Source: a virus. Taken from it: DNA of 32,741 nucleotides. The notes beneath the pieces are model-generated. The model had not been told where the DNA came from, did no database searches, and was given only the letters and a program-made list of their open reading frames with translations. This document shows positions 22,254-28,782 of the stretch, in pieces (the stretch's first letter is position 1; every line of letters starts with the position of its first letter). A program made the translations under genes and the position numbers. The stretch spans positions 1 through 32,741 of the IMG/VR virus record IMGVR_UViG_3300036828_000741; one strand, given 5' to 3'.

Positions 22254-23003
22254 ATGCTTGTGGTGGTGGATGGGCAGCGTTTCGGCCGCGGCATCGTCGT
22301 CGAGCGGTTCCTGTATGACAGAGGCAAGCGGTGTGCGGCGCTGGTGTGTGAATGCGGTACGCGGTATGTCGCGCGGATCAGTGATCTGCTCCGTGGGCAT
22401 GTGCGCTCGTGTGGCTGTATTCGCGGCAAGCCGCCGCATGTGGTGCCTGGTTCAGTGCTCGGGGACAGCCTGGTCATGTTTGAGGTCGCGGTGGGGAACA
22501 GCCGCGGCATGCTGCTCCGGTGCGGGCTGTGCGGAGAGGAATACCGCCGGTCGCATTCGCGTATTGCGCGTGGCCGGCATCAGCATGGCTGCCAGCGCCG
22601 GGCTCACGTCATACGGCCCAGCCAGCAGTACGGGCGTGCTACGGTCATACGCCTGCTGCCTGAGCAGATGGTTTACCTGCGCTGCTCGTGCGGCCAGTTC
22701 TTCACGGCCCGCACCGATCACGTAGCTGACGGTAGTACGCGGTCGTGTGGCTGCCTGCGCCGTGAGGTCAGCCGCCGCCGCCGTAACGTCATACACGGCT
22801 ACAGCGATCATCCGCTGTATCACAGCTGGCTCTGGAACCGCAGACGGTATGGCACCGCACTGTGGCGGGACCCCGCCCTCTTCGTCGCCGACGTGACGAA
22901 TACGGTAGGCGCCCGGCCGGCGGGTGCCATCCTGACCCGCAAAGACGCGGCGCAGCCCTGGGATCCCGCTAACCTCCGGTGGAGGCCGCTCAGCCGCCGG
23001 TAG
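22254..23003 (+). CDS. Repeated zinc-ribbon DNA-binding protein, homing-endonuclease-like without HNH
   Basis: ATG 22254 follows TGGAGGTCTC. The 249-residue product has three similar modules, each with a short Cys pair and a Cys-Gly-Cys end: CECGTRYVARISDLLRGHVRSCGC, CGLCGEEYRRSHSRIARGRHQHGC and CSCGQFFTARTDHVADGSTRSCGC. The C-terminal part, HPLYHSWLWNRRRY then ILTRKDAAQPWDPANLRWR, matches the DNA-recognition tail of HNH homing endonucleases and AP2-type phage proteins. No HNH catalytic motif is present. It is probably a DNA-binding selfish or regulatory protein. Confidence 0.7.
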   Translation: MLVVVDGQRFGRGIVVERFLYDRGKRCAALVCECGTRYVARISDLLRGHVRSCGCIRGKPPHVVPGSVLGDSLVMFEVAVGNSRGMLLRCGLCGEEYRRSHSRIARGRHQHGCQRRAHVIRPSQQYGRATVIRLLPEQMVYLRCSCGQFFTARTDHVADGSTRSCGCLRREVSRRRRNVIHGYSDHPLYHSWLWNRRRYGTALWRDPALFVADVTNTVGARPAGAILTRKDAAQPWDPANLRWRPLSRR

Positions 23004-23125
23004 ATACCGCGCAAACGCAGCCTGTCCGGCCGGAACCGCACACAGTCACACAGGCCACAGTCGCTGCCGTGCCGGAAATGCTCATGCGCGTAGGCGCTGT
23101 GCGCGCACAGGCACCAGGCCGTCAC
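22820..23125 (-). CDS. Small Cys/His-rich protein, antisense 3' end
   Basis: GTG 23125 overlaps the TGA of the upstream gene (GTGA). The first 45 residues (MTAWCLCAHSAYAHEHFRHGSDCGLCDCVRF) are a metal-binding pattern recurrent in actinophages. The frame then stays open antisense to the zinc-ribbon gene for about 180 bases; that part (from about residue 41) is arginine-rich and may be a read-on of a truncated gene. Confidence 0.55.
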   Translation of the reverse strand: MTAWCLCAHSAYAHEHFRHGSDCGLCDCVRFRPDRLRLRGIYRRLSGLHRRLAGSQGCAASLRVRMAPAGRAPTVFVTSATKRAGSRHSAVPYRLRFQSQL

Positions 23126-23274
23126 TTCTGCGGTTCCTGCGATCCAGCATCCGCGAGGGCCTGCAGCACCTTCAGCTGAACCTCGGCCTGCTCGCGGGTC
23201 AGGCCGCCCGCGATCAGGTGGCCATCATCACCAGTGATCTTCCAGCCTGCGTTGCCGTCGCGCTCAATCTGCAT
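23122..23274 (-). CDS. Small protein (50 aa), paralogue of 23276-23437
   Basis: ATG 23274 lies just after the previous stop, with GGGGGAAAC upstream. The product MQIERDGNAGWKITGDDGHL and GGLTREQAEVQLKVLQALADAG matches its neighbour over nearly its whole length (IERDGN-GW, G-TRE-AE-QL--L-A). A tandem duplication of a short beta-plus-helix protein is likely. Function unknown. Confidence 0.65.
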   Translation of the reverse strand: MQIERDGNAGWKITGDDGHLIAGGLTREQAEVQLKVLQALADAGSQEPQK

Positions 23275-23275
23275 G

Positions 23276-23437
23276 TCAGTTTCCCCCGGAGGGCTTGTAG
23301 CCATGCTCGATGGCGTTGAGCAGGCGGAGCTGGGACTCGGCGTTCTCCCGGGTCATCCCTGACCCCTTCACGTCGCCGGTCTCGGTGTTGACCACTCTCC
23401 ACCCCGAGTTGCCGTCGCGTTCGATCTTGTATGGCAT
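23276..23437 (-). CDS. Small protein (53 aa), paralogue of 23122-23274
   Basis: ATG 23437 opens a 53-residue frame: MPYKIERDGNSGWRVVNTETG, then GMTRENAESQLRLLNAIEHGYKPSGGN. It shares the IERDGN-GW and TRE-AE-QL-LL-A pattern with the next gene and ends one base before that gene's ATG. Divergent from the lipoprotein gene; the 55-base gap holds promoter-like GCGCTACAATGCGCTACAC. Confidence 0.65.
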   Translation of the reverse strand: MPYKIERDGNSGWRVVNTETGDVKGSGMTRENAESQLRLLNAIEHGYKPSGGN

Positions 23438-23492
23438 GTGACCAGGCTACGCTTACGCGCTACAATGCGCTACACGATCACGAGGGGGGACT

Positions 23493-24011
23493 ATGCACAC
23501 ACGCCTGGCACTCACCGCCCTGGCCACCGGGGCCCTGGCGCTCGCGGCCTGCTCCAGCTCACCATCACCCGCACCCAGCAGCACCACATCCGGCACCGTC
23601 ATCTTCGCCGGCAGCAGCACCAGCCTGGCCAATAATCCCGTCATCCCGCTGCGCGCCACGGGTGTCATCACCGACACCGGCACGATTAAGCTGTCCGGCG
23701 GCCCGGGCGCCGGCACCGGGGTGATCAAACTGTCCCACGGCCACGTCAACGTGATGCATTCCAGGGGCACGGGCAGCGCCTTCCACCTGTCGAAGGCCAC
23801 CTGCACCGCGGGCCAGAACGTCCACGGCACCTACACGGTGACCGGCGGCACCGGCAAGTACGCGCACGCCACGGGTCACGGCCGCTTCGACGTGACCTTC
23901 ACCGTGAAGTTCGCGATGACCGGCGGCCAGTGCACGGTGACCAGGCACACACAGCCGGCCAGCGGCCACACCACGTTCCTGGCCACGGGCCCGCTCACCA
24001 TCCACAGCTGA
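23493..24011 (+). CDS. Secreted lipoprotein with beta-barrel-like domain
   Basis: ATG 23493 follows GAGGGGGACT. The 172-residue product has a signal peptide MHTRLALTALATGALALAAC with a lipobox (LALAAC, Cys20), then a Ser/Pro-rich linker. The rest is a Gly/Thr-rich beta protein with TGVITDTGTIKL, HGTYTVTGGTGKYAHATGHGRF and a Cys pair (about residues 109 and 150). The GTGKYA-ATG motif resembles allene-oxide-cyclase-like barrels. It should be anchored outside the host membrane. Phage lipoproteins of this size often block superinfection, but that is inference. Confidence 0.75.
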   Translation: MHTRLALTALATGALALAACSSSPSPAPSSTTSGTVIFAGSSTSLANNPVIPLRATGVITDTGTIKLSGGPGAGTGVIKLSHGHVNVMHSRGTGSAFHLSKATCTAGQNVHGTYTVTGGTGKYAHATGHGRFDVTFTVKFAMTGGQCTVTRHTQPASGHTTFLATGPLTIHS

Positions 24012-24012
24012 G

Positions 24013-24326
24013 GTCCAGGGCGCCCGCCGCACCTACCATGGCTGGCCGCGCGGCCATTGGGCGGGCGCCCTGGACGCTGCAGGATGAGGCGTGCTGTTCA
24101 CCGACACCCACGGGAAGACCGGCAGGCAGTTCCGTGGGAGGAATGACCTCCGCCTCCGGGGACCCATACGGGACTCAAACCCGTGCCTCCTCATCCATCA
24201 GCACCCGCCGCAACCCTACTGGTGTACGCGCCATAGCTGGGCGGGCCTGGCCCCTCAGCACCGCCGCTGCCCGCATGAAGCATGGCTGGCTACGTCGTTG
24301 GGCGGGCGCTGAGGGTGCATAAATTA
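24013..24326 (-). repeat. Three hairpin elements in reverse orientation
   Basis: As read on the minus strand these match the family. Plus coordinates: GTCCAGGGCGCCCGCC (24013-24028)/GGCGGGCGCCCTGGAC (24060-24075), a perfect 16-bp stem right after the lipoprotein stop; CCCGCC (from about 24204)/GGCGGG (from 24240); and CCCTCAGC-ACCGCC (24252-24265)/GGCGGGCGCTGAGGG (24301-24315). Read leftward their loops start CCCAA or CCCAG and end GCGG. TAATTT on the minus strand (24321-24326) precedes the first arm by five bases, so orientation and promoter agree. The 76-165 bases between copies hold no gene. Confidence 0.75.
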
Positions 24327-24328
24327 TG

Positions 24329-24357
24329 TTGCGTCTCTGCACACTGAGCGCTACTCT
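24329..24357 (+). promoter_or_regulatory. Promoter TTGCGT-17-TACTCT, leaderless
   Basis: TTGCGT (24329-24334), a 17-base spacer and TACTCT (24352-24357) lie six bases before the ATG of 24364-24852, with no Shine-Dalgarno, as expected for a leaderless message. It nearly duplicates 18536-18564. Confidence 0.6.
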
Positions 24358-24363
24358 AGCACG

Positions 24364-24852
24364 ATGCAGCTAGACGAAGCACTTAACGAGATAGCCGACG
24401 CGCGCAAGCGCCTCGCGCAAATCTCCAATCGCCTGCCCAACGTGGCGCGCTACCAGGAAGGCGAGGAGCCCGCCGAGAACGCTGGTGACCTGCTCACCGA
24501 GGCGCGCGGCCTCATCGACCGCATCGAGGAACTCAACCATCACATCAATCTGACCAACAGCCGCACCTACGTGGACGCCGGGGACGGCGACACGGGCCGC
24601 ACGCTCACCGAGCTGCTGGCCCGCCGCGACGCACTCGCCATGAAAGCGCGGCTGTACAACGAGACCGCTGACGCGGCCACCGGCGAGACCAGCACGCGCG
24701 GGCTGTACGGCCGGCGGACCCGCAGCGAACTCACCGAGCGAACGGATCTGGATGTGCCGGCGCTGCGGCATGACGCGAGCCAGATCGCACGGGAACGGCG
24801 CCTGCTTGACCTGGCCATCCAGCGCGCCGGCCAGACCACTGAACTTCTGTAA
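24364..24852 (+). CDS. DIP1984-family protein
   Basis: A 162-residue helical protein: MQLDEALNEIADARKRLAQISNRL, VARYQEGEEPAEN, LIDRIEELNHHINLTNSRTYV, GRTLTELLARRDALAMKARLYNETADAATG, RSELTE, LDVPALRHDASQIARERRLLDLAIQRAGQTTEL. This matches the DIP1984 (septicolysin-like) family throughout, including QEGEEPAE, ARRD-L and TTEL. The family is widespread in actinobacterial chromosomes and some mobile elements, with no firm function. The gene is probably leaderless. Confidence 0.85.
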   Translation: MQLDEALNEIADARKRLAQISNRLPNVARYQEGEEPAENAGDLLTEARGLIDRIEELNHHINLTNSRTYVDAGDGDTGRTLTELLARRDALAMKARLYNETADAATGETSTRGLYGRRTRSELTERTDLDVPALRHDASQIARERRLLDLAIQRAGQTTELL

Positions 24853-24854
24853 AC

Positions 24855-24900
24855 GTCCGCCCAACGGCCCCACGAAAAGGGCAGTGCGGCAGCGGCGGGC
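24855..24900 (+). repeat. Weak hairpin element
   Basis: GTCCGCC (24855-24861) and GGCGGGC (24894-24900) pair with one wobble. The loop begins CAACGGCCCC, where GCCC and GGGC can pair, and ends GCAGC. It is directly after the DIP1984-family stop codon. Confidence 0.55.
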
Positions 24901-24929
24901 AGATGGTAGCCAGACGGAGGGTGAGCATC

Positions 24930-25142
24930 ATGCTTGGCTTGCTTATCCCATGTGGACGGCGGGGGGTTCGCCCCCCCAAGGTCATGACGGGACGGCATGA
25001 CCTGGCGCACGGAGGGGCCTGTGCATACGGGCAGAAGCCCGGATCGTACGGCGCAGCCCAGCACAATTCCGGCCAATGGCCGGCGGACAGCGCAGCGAGC
25101 ACACGGCATCGCGTAATACCAGATGCTGACTTCGCCTGGTGA
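24930..25142 (+). CDS. Doubtful ORF (70 aa) in repeat-rich region
   Basis: ATG 24930 follows GGAGGGTGAGCATC. The product starts MLGLLIPCGRRGVRPP and is otherwise low in hydrophobic content. It is read across a GGGGGG-TTCG-CCCCCC hairpin (24961-24976) and a GTCATG/CATGAC hairpin, which suggests the DNA serves as a structured RNA instead. Kept only for completeness. Confidence 0.25.
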   Translation: MLGLLIPCGRRGVRPPKVMTGRHDLAHGGACAYGQKPGSYGAAQHNSGQWPADSAASTRHRVIPDADFAW

Positions 25143-25387
25143 GGGTGGGTACGGGGAACCACAACTGAACAGCGGGAGACGGTAGCCAGCGGAATGAAGG
25201 GCGGGCATATCTCTGCTCTTTTGCAGAGCCTTCCAGAGGGTTTGCCACCCTGACGCATGAGGGCCCCATGCTGCACGCACAGTGCAGGGCCAGCAGGCAC
25301 ACGGCGCAGGGAGCAGGGCGCACAGGGCACCACCATGTGCCGACTTCAGTTTCACTGGTGAGGGTGGGTAAGGGGACTCCCGCGGCT
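24961..25387. other. Gene-poor stretch with hairpins and an imperfect direct repeat
   Basis: The stretch has a UUCG-capped perfect hairpin (24961-24976), GTCATG/CATGAC just after it, and CTGCAC/GTGCAG near 25270. A direct repeat is built on CTGGTGAGGGTGGGTA with a GGGGA tail, near 25135 and again near 25357, about 220 bases apart. The second copy ends at the tRNA-like gene. No convincing protein gene is seen besides the doubtful 24930 ORF. Confidence 0.5.
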
Positions 25388-25460
25388 GGGCCTGTTAGCT
25401 CTATGGGACATGAGTCGCCCCGGAAGGGGAGGTACGCGGGTTCGAATCCCGTCAGGTCCA
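25388..25460 (+). tRNA. tRNA-like gene lacking a normal anticodon loop
   Basis: Acceptor GGGCCTG pairs with CAGGTCC, the D arm is GCTC/GAGT around TATGGGACAT, and the T arm is GCGGG-TTCGAAT-CCCGT. Between D and T arms there are only 20 bases where 23 are expected, and the obvious hairpin is CCCC-GGAA-GGGG, a tetraloop with no U33 and no anticodon. It is a degenerate tRNA or tRNA mimic. CCA is not encoded. Confidence 0.6.
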
Positions 25461-25480
25461 CACGTTCTACAGGAGGCACC

Positions 25481-25843
25481 TTGACAGGTAACTGGTATGT
25501 CGTGACCACGCAGTCCTGGGTGCAGGCCGGCCGTCAGGAAGAAGCCGTGGACATCGTTCTTGCCCGTCTCGGCACCAGCCGTGAGGGGCCCATCAGGCTG
25601 GCCGTGGGAGGCAAGTCGCGGGAGCTGTCCCCCGAGGCCGCTGAGCAGTTCCTCGACTTCATGGAGAAGCTCGACCAGGCCGCCCGCGACGAGGACGCTG
25701 GGCCCGGCATCACCGATGCACGCTGGCCGAATCTGCGGTTCACGCCGCAGGCCGCAGCTCAGCTCGCCGCGATGGAATTCGAGGCCGGCCTGGCGGGGCC
25801 GCCCAGGGACATGGGAGACCACGACGGTGAGCGCCCTCGATGA
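25481..25843 (+). CDS. Hypothetical protein (120 aa), TTG start
   Basis: TTG 25481 follows AGGAGG with ideal spacing, just 20 bases after the tRNA-like gene. The product (TGNWYVVTTQSWVQAGRQEEAVDIVLARLG, IRLAVGGKSRELSPEAAEQFLDFMEKLDQAARDEDAG, LRFTPQAAAQLAAMEFEAGLAGPP) is soluble, with a beta N-terminus and helical remainder. No family recognised. The DUF3310 gene starts within its last 17 bases. Confidence 0.65.
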   Translation: MTGNWYVVTTQSWVQAGRQEEAVDIVLARLGTSREGPIRLAVGGKSRELSPEAAEQFLDFMEKLDQAARDEDAGPGITDARWPNLRFTPQAAAQLAAMEFEAGLAGPPRDMGDHDGERPR

Positions 25844-26168
25844 GCAGGCCGGCGGTGACCACTACCGCCGGCTGTCGCCGCAGCCGATCGAGGTGATCCG
25901 CGCGTGGGGGCTGGGTTTCGAGGACGGCAACGTGCTCAAGTATCTCGCCCGGTGGCGGTACAAAGGCGGTGCCGGTGACCTGCGGAAGGCACGGCATTAC
26001 CTGGACCTGCTCATCGAGGAACTGGAGCGTAACCCGGCCTGGGCCGATGCTGGCGCCTGGGTCCGGCCGGAGGCTGGCAGAGACGTCCCGCCCAAGGATG
26101 TTGCGGATACCAGCGACGGGACGGCGGGATGGGGTGGGCCCACCCAAAGCGTGAACGACGGCCAATGA
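25827..26168 (+). CDS. DUF3310-family protein (nucleotide-kinase-related)
   Basis: GTG 25827 follows GGGAG. The product contains AGGDHYRRLSPQPIEVIRAWGLGFEDGNVLKYLARWRYKGGAGDLRKARHYLDLLI, the standard DUF3310 pattern (H-Y, P-IEVI-AW, G-VLKYL-RW--KGG--DL-KA--YL). T7 gp1.7, a nucleotide kinase, belongs to this family, but a catalytic role here is unproven. The last 15 or so codons run through the hairpin element at 26136, so its C-terminus is formed from repeat sequence. Confidence 0.85.
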   Translation: MSALDEQAGGDHYRRLSPQPIEVIRAWGLGFEDGNVLKYLARWRYKGGAGDLRKARHYLDLLIEELERNPAWADAGAWVRPEAGRDVPPKDVADTSDGTAGWGGPTQSVNDGQ

Positions 26169-26230
26169 CTGGGCGGTGGGCCCGCCCAATCGCCGGGCGC
26201 AAGCCAAACCCGCAACGGTGGGCCACCGCC
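26136..26230 (+). repeat. Tandem pair of hairpin elements sharing an arm
   Basis: Copy A has GGGCCCACC (26136-26144)/GGTGGGCCC (26175-26183) with inner GAACGACGGCCAATG. Copy B has GGCGGTGGGCCCGCC (26172-26186)/GGTGGGCCACCGCC (26217-26230) with CGGG/CCCG pairing in its loop around CGCAAGCCAAA. The 3' arm of A is the 5' arm of B. Confidence 0.7.
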
Positions 26231-26279
26231 TGAATAGGGCAGGCTGGGCTGGGCAGGTCAGGGCGGGAGGTGAACCGCC

Positions 26280-26426
26280 ATGATCATTCTTGGCCTGATT
26301 CTGCTGCTGGTGGGGTTCCTGCTCGGCATCTCGATTTTGTGGATCATCGGTGTGGTGCTGCTGCTTGTGGGCCTGGTCCTGATGGTGGCCCATGTCGGCG
26401 GGCCGGTCTCCGGGCGCTGGTATTAG
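26280..26426 (+). CDS. DUF6131-like small membrane protein (48 aa)
   Basis: ATG 26280 follows GGGAGGTGAACC. The product is almost wholly hydrophobic: MIILGLILLLVGFLLGISILW, IIGVVLLLVGLVLMVAHVGG, ending VSGRWY. This matches the short two-helix DUF6131 type common in actinobacteria and their phages. Its stop overlaps the peroxidase stop by four bases, tail to tail. Confidence 0.75.
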   Translation: MIILGLILLLVGFLLGISILWIIGVVLLLVGLVLMVAHVGGPVSGRWY

Positions 26427-28168
26427 CTGGTGGGTGTGGCGGCCGGCGGCTGCGGCCCGGCGTTCTGGCCCAGCGACGGCGCCGGATTGGACCCGGACGG
26501 CACGACACCCGCGAAGGTGAGCAGGTCCGCGATGCTGAACTTCCCGGCGGCCGGCGCGACCGGTGGCGACGGGGAGAAGGACCCATGGGTGATCCCGTGC
26601 GGGTCCAGGCCGATCAGTTTGAGGAGCACATCCACGCAGATGTGAGCGCCCACCGGGCCGAGCTGGGCCTGCTGGAAATCATTAGCGGTGCCGGTGTTGT
26701 CGAAATCATTGGTGGCCGCGCTGGCCTGGTTGTTCAGGAACGCCTCGTACAGCACGTAGAAGAACAGCGGCGTGCCGGTGCTGAACCCGGGCACCGACGA
26801 GGGGATCGCCACGGTGGGGTCGATGGGGGCCAGCCCGTATGCGCTGGCCACGTCCTGGCCGGAAGGCAGCAGATAGCGGAAGCCGCGGGCGAAGTCACGG
26901 TAGGCGATGGAGTTCGAGCCGGCGGGCTGCACCCCGGCGGGCCCGCCGACCGGCATGCCCGCGCCCGTGCCTCTCAGCGGCACGCCGGGTGGCTGGCCGA
27001 ACATCGACTGGCCGATCATGTGCAGCCCGTCGGCGCCGGGCTGCTTGAGGACCTGCAGGGACGCACCCAGCACTGAGGAATCGAAGAGGTCCTCGTGGAA
27101 GTTCCGCCAGTCGATCTGGTGGTCGAGGGTCAGCGGGTACCCGCCGTGCAGGTCACCTGCCGGCGTCAGCGGCACCCCAGTCCCGCCGGCTGGGCCCGTC
27201 GCGCCCGCGACCCCGGCGAACAGGGTGTTCCGCGCGTTCTTGTTGTTCGGTGAGATGACCGGGTTCATGGAGTAGGCGTTCCGGACCAGGCTGTGCCCGA
27301 ACCGGTACGCCGCGGTGGAGAACTCGACGGGCATGATGGGCCGGGCCACGTCCGCGCCCGGGTCGTACACCTGGTGCTTGCCGGAGGCGAGGTCGTCGAT
27401 GACGGACTGGCCGAACAAGGTGGGCATGAAATCATGCAGCGTCGCCCACTGGTAGTAGGAGACCACGGCCCGCTGAGCCGAATTGAAATCCTTGATGTTC
27501 AGCGCGTCCACCACGTTGTTGTGGAACAGCAGCAGCGCCACATGCAGCTGGGACAGGATCTGGTTCTCGTCGTTGCGGGTTTCCACGATGATCGCGGACC
27601 CGTCCGCGCGCCGCGGCAGGTCGATCACGCCGTTGACGTTGGCGGGCACCAGGAAATGCAGCCCGTCGCTGCCGTACAGCTGCGGTGACACCGACGGCCC
27701 GCCGCCGTAGATCTGGGACAGGTCCAGTTTCTTGGATTCGAAGTCGGGAACCACGCTGCCCTGCGGGTCGAGCAGCGGGTCCCGGGCGCTGGTGCCGGCG
27801 AAACTGAAGTCCGCGTCGGGCTGGGGCTGCAGGTCCAGGGTCACGTCATGGTCGATGAACTGCCCCCAGTAGGTGTACGCCGCGCCGTGCGTGGTGTCGA
27901 ACCCGCCACCGGGTTCCAGCATCGCGTCCGCGAGGCCCGCCAGGTTCGCCAGGGACACCGACGGGTCAGTGTCGGGCCGCAGCGGCGCCAGGGACGGGAA
28001 CATGCGGCCGAACGTGGCGGTCTGGCCGTTCTGCCCCGGGACGGGTGACGCGCCCACCGCGGCTGACGCGGGCCCCGCCAGGGCCCGCCCACCGCCTTTC
28101 AGCAGCACCACGGTGCCGGCTGCGCCGAGACCGTACCGGAGAAGCTGGCGGCGGGACATCTCGGGCAT
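26423..28168 (-). CDS. Tat-exported haem peroxidase (animal haem peroxidase family)
   Basis: ATG 28168 follows AGGAGG with nine-base spacing and gives 581 residues. The N-terminus MPEMSRRQLLRYGLGAAGTVVLL is a twin-arginine signal. Family motifs are present in order: AYTYWGQFIDHD with the distal His107, ETRNDENQILSQLHVALLLFHN with Arg198 and Glu201, and YRFGHSLVRNAY with the proximal His292. The C-terminus is Pro/Ala-rich. It should oxidise substrates with peroxide outside the cell. It is about five times longer than its neighbours, on the opposite strand to them, with its own ribosome site. No structural role is expected, so it looks like an acquired cargo gene. Confidence 0.88.
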   Translation of the reverse strand: MPEMSRRQLLRYGLGAAGTVVLLKGGGRALAGPASAAVGASPVPGQNGQTATFGRMFPSLAPLRPDTDPSVSLANLAGLADAMLEPGGGFDTTHGAAYTYWGQFIDHDVTLDLQPQPDADFSFAGTSARDPLLDPQGSVVPDFESKKLDLSQIYGGGPSVSPQLYGSDGLHFLVPANVNGVIDLPRRADGSAIIVETRNDENQILSQLHVALLLFHNNVVDALNIKDFNSAQRAVVSYYQWATLHDFMPTLFGQSVIDDLASGKHQVYDPGADVARPIMPVEFSTAAYRFGHSLVRNAYSMNPVISPNNKNARNTLFAGVAGATGPAGGTGVPLTPAGDLHGGYPLTLDHQIDWRNFHEDLFDSSVLGASLQVLKQPGADGLHMIGQSMFGQPPGVPLRGTGAGMPVGGPAGVQPAGSNSIAYRDFARGFRYLLPSGQDVASAYGLAPIDPTVAIPSSVPGFSTGTPLFFYVLYEAFLNNQASAATNDFDNTGTANDFQQAQLGPVGAHICVDVLLKLIGLDPHGITHGSFSPSPPVAPAAGKFSIADLLTFAGVVPSGSNPAPSLGQNAGPQPPAATPTS

Positions 28169-28331
28169 GGCAGGAGCCCTCCTGTGAGTCAGGCGACACA
28201 GTACCGGCTGCCTCAGTGACGATTCCACCGTTATGGCGATTCGCGACCGCTCGATTAGCCAGCTCGTCTGTGCGACACTGTATGTAACACGCGCACACGC
28301 GCACACTCAGCGACTAGGGCGAGGTACAACA

Positions 28332-28709
28332 GTGAAGCAGCCGGACTACGAAGTACAGGAACTGGCAGCCAAGGCGCTGGAGCCGCTCGGGCCCAGCGGC
28401 GAGAACTGGCTGCAGAACGCTCTCTGGCTCCTCGGGGACGACAGCGACGCCACCCTGATGTGCATGTACGGTGCGATCTACTGGGCCGCGATGCAACTGC
28501 ACGGCGTGGCGCTGTGCGATGCGTCCAAACACCGGGTTGTCCGCCGGCTCACCCGGCGGCTGTACGACATAGCCTGCGAACAGTACCCGGAGGGCTGGGC
28601 CGGCAAGGGTGGTAACGGCGGCCTGATCGGGCAGCTGCAGGCCTGGAACGACTGGTCTGGCCGGCAGTTCAGTGAGGTCGCCGCCCTCCTGCAGAAGGCA
28701 GCCCAGTAA
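28332..28709 (+). CDS. Hypothetical phage protein (125 aa)
   Basis: GTG 28332 follows GGCGAGG. The product (VKQPDYEVQELAAKALEPLGPSGENWLQNALWLLGDDSDATLMCMYGAIYWAAMQLHG, RVVRRLTRRLYDIACEQYPEGWAGKGGNGGLIGQLQAWND) is mostly helical and soluble. No family recognised. Its promoter region (28265-28290) has CTGTGCGACACTGTATGTAACA and faces away from the peroxidase. Confidence 0.65.
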   Translation: MKQPDYEVQELAAKALEPLGPSGENWLQNALWLLGDDSDATLMCMYGAIYWAAMQLHGVALCDASKHRVVRRLTRRLYDIACEQYPEGWAGKGGNGGLIGQLQAWNDWSGRQFSEVAALLQKAAQ

Positions 28710-28714
28710 TCCCG

Positions 28715-28770
28715 GAGGGTGCCCGCCCAGCACAGCGGCGGCAGCCAGAACCCCAGCGGCGGGCACCCTC
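28715..28770 (+). repeat. Hairpin element
   Basis: GAGGGTGCCCGCC (28715-28727)/GGCGGGCACCCTC (28758-28770) is a perfect 13-bp stem with the same arms as the element at 17102 but a different loop (CAGCACAGCGGCGG and onward). It lies between convergent genes. Confidence 0.75.
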
Positions 28771-28782
28771 TGACGGGCCCGG

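Noticed and set aside
24167-24183. tRNA on the minus strand (ACGGGTTTGAGTCCCGT T-arm)
   Set aside because: The T-arm look-alike has no matching acceptor 5' strand or D arm upstream, so at most a fragment.
26270-27076. Plus-strand ORF across the peroxidase gene, and similar long ORFs at 3232-4416, 10320-11750 and 12771-13694
   Set aside because: Opposite-strand shadows of well-recognised genes in high-GC DNA.
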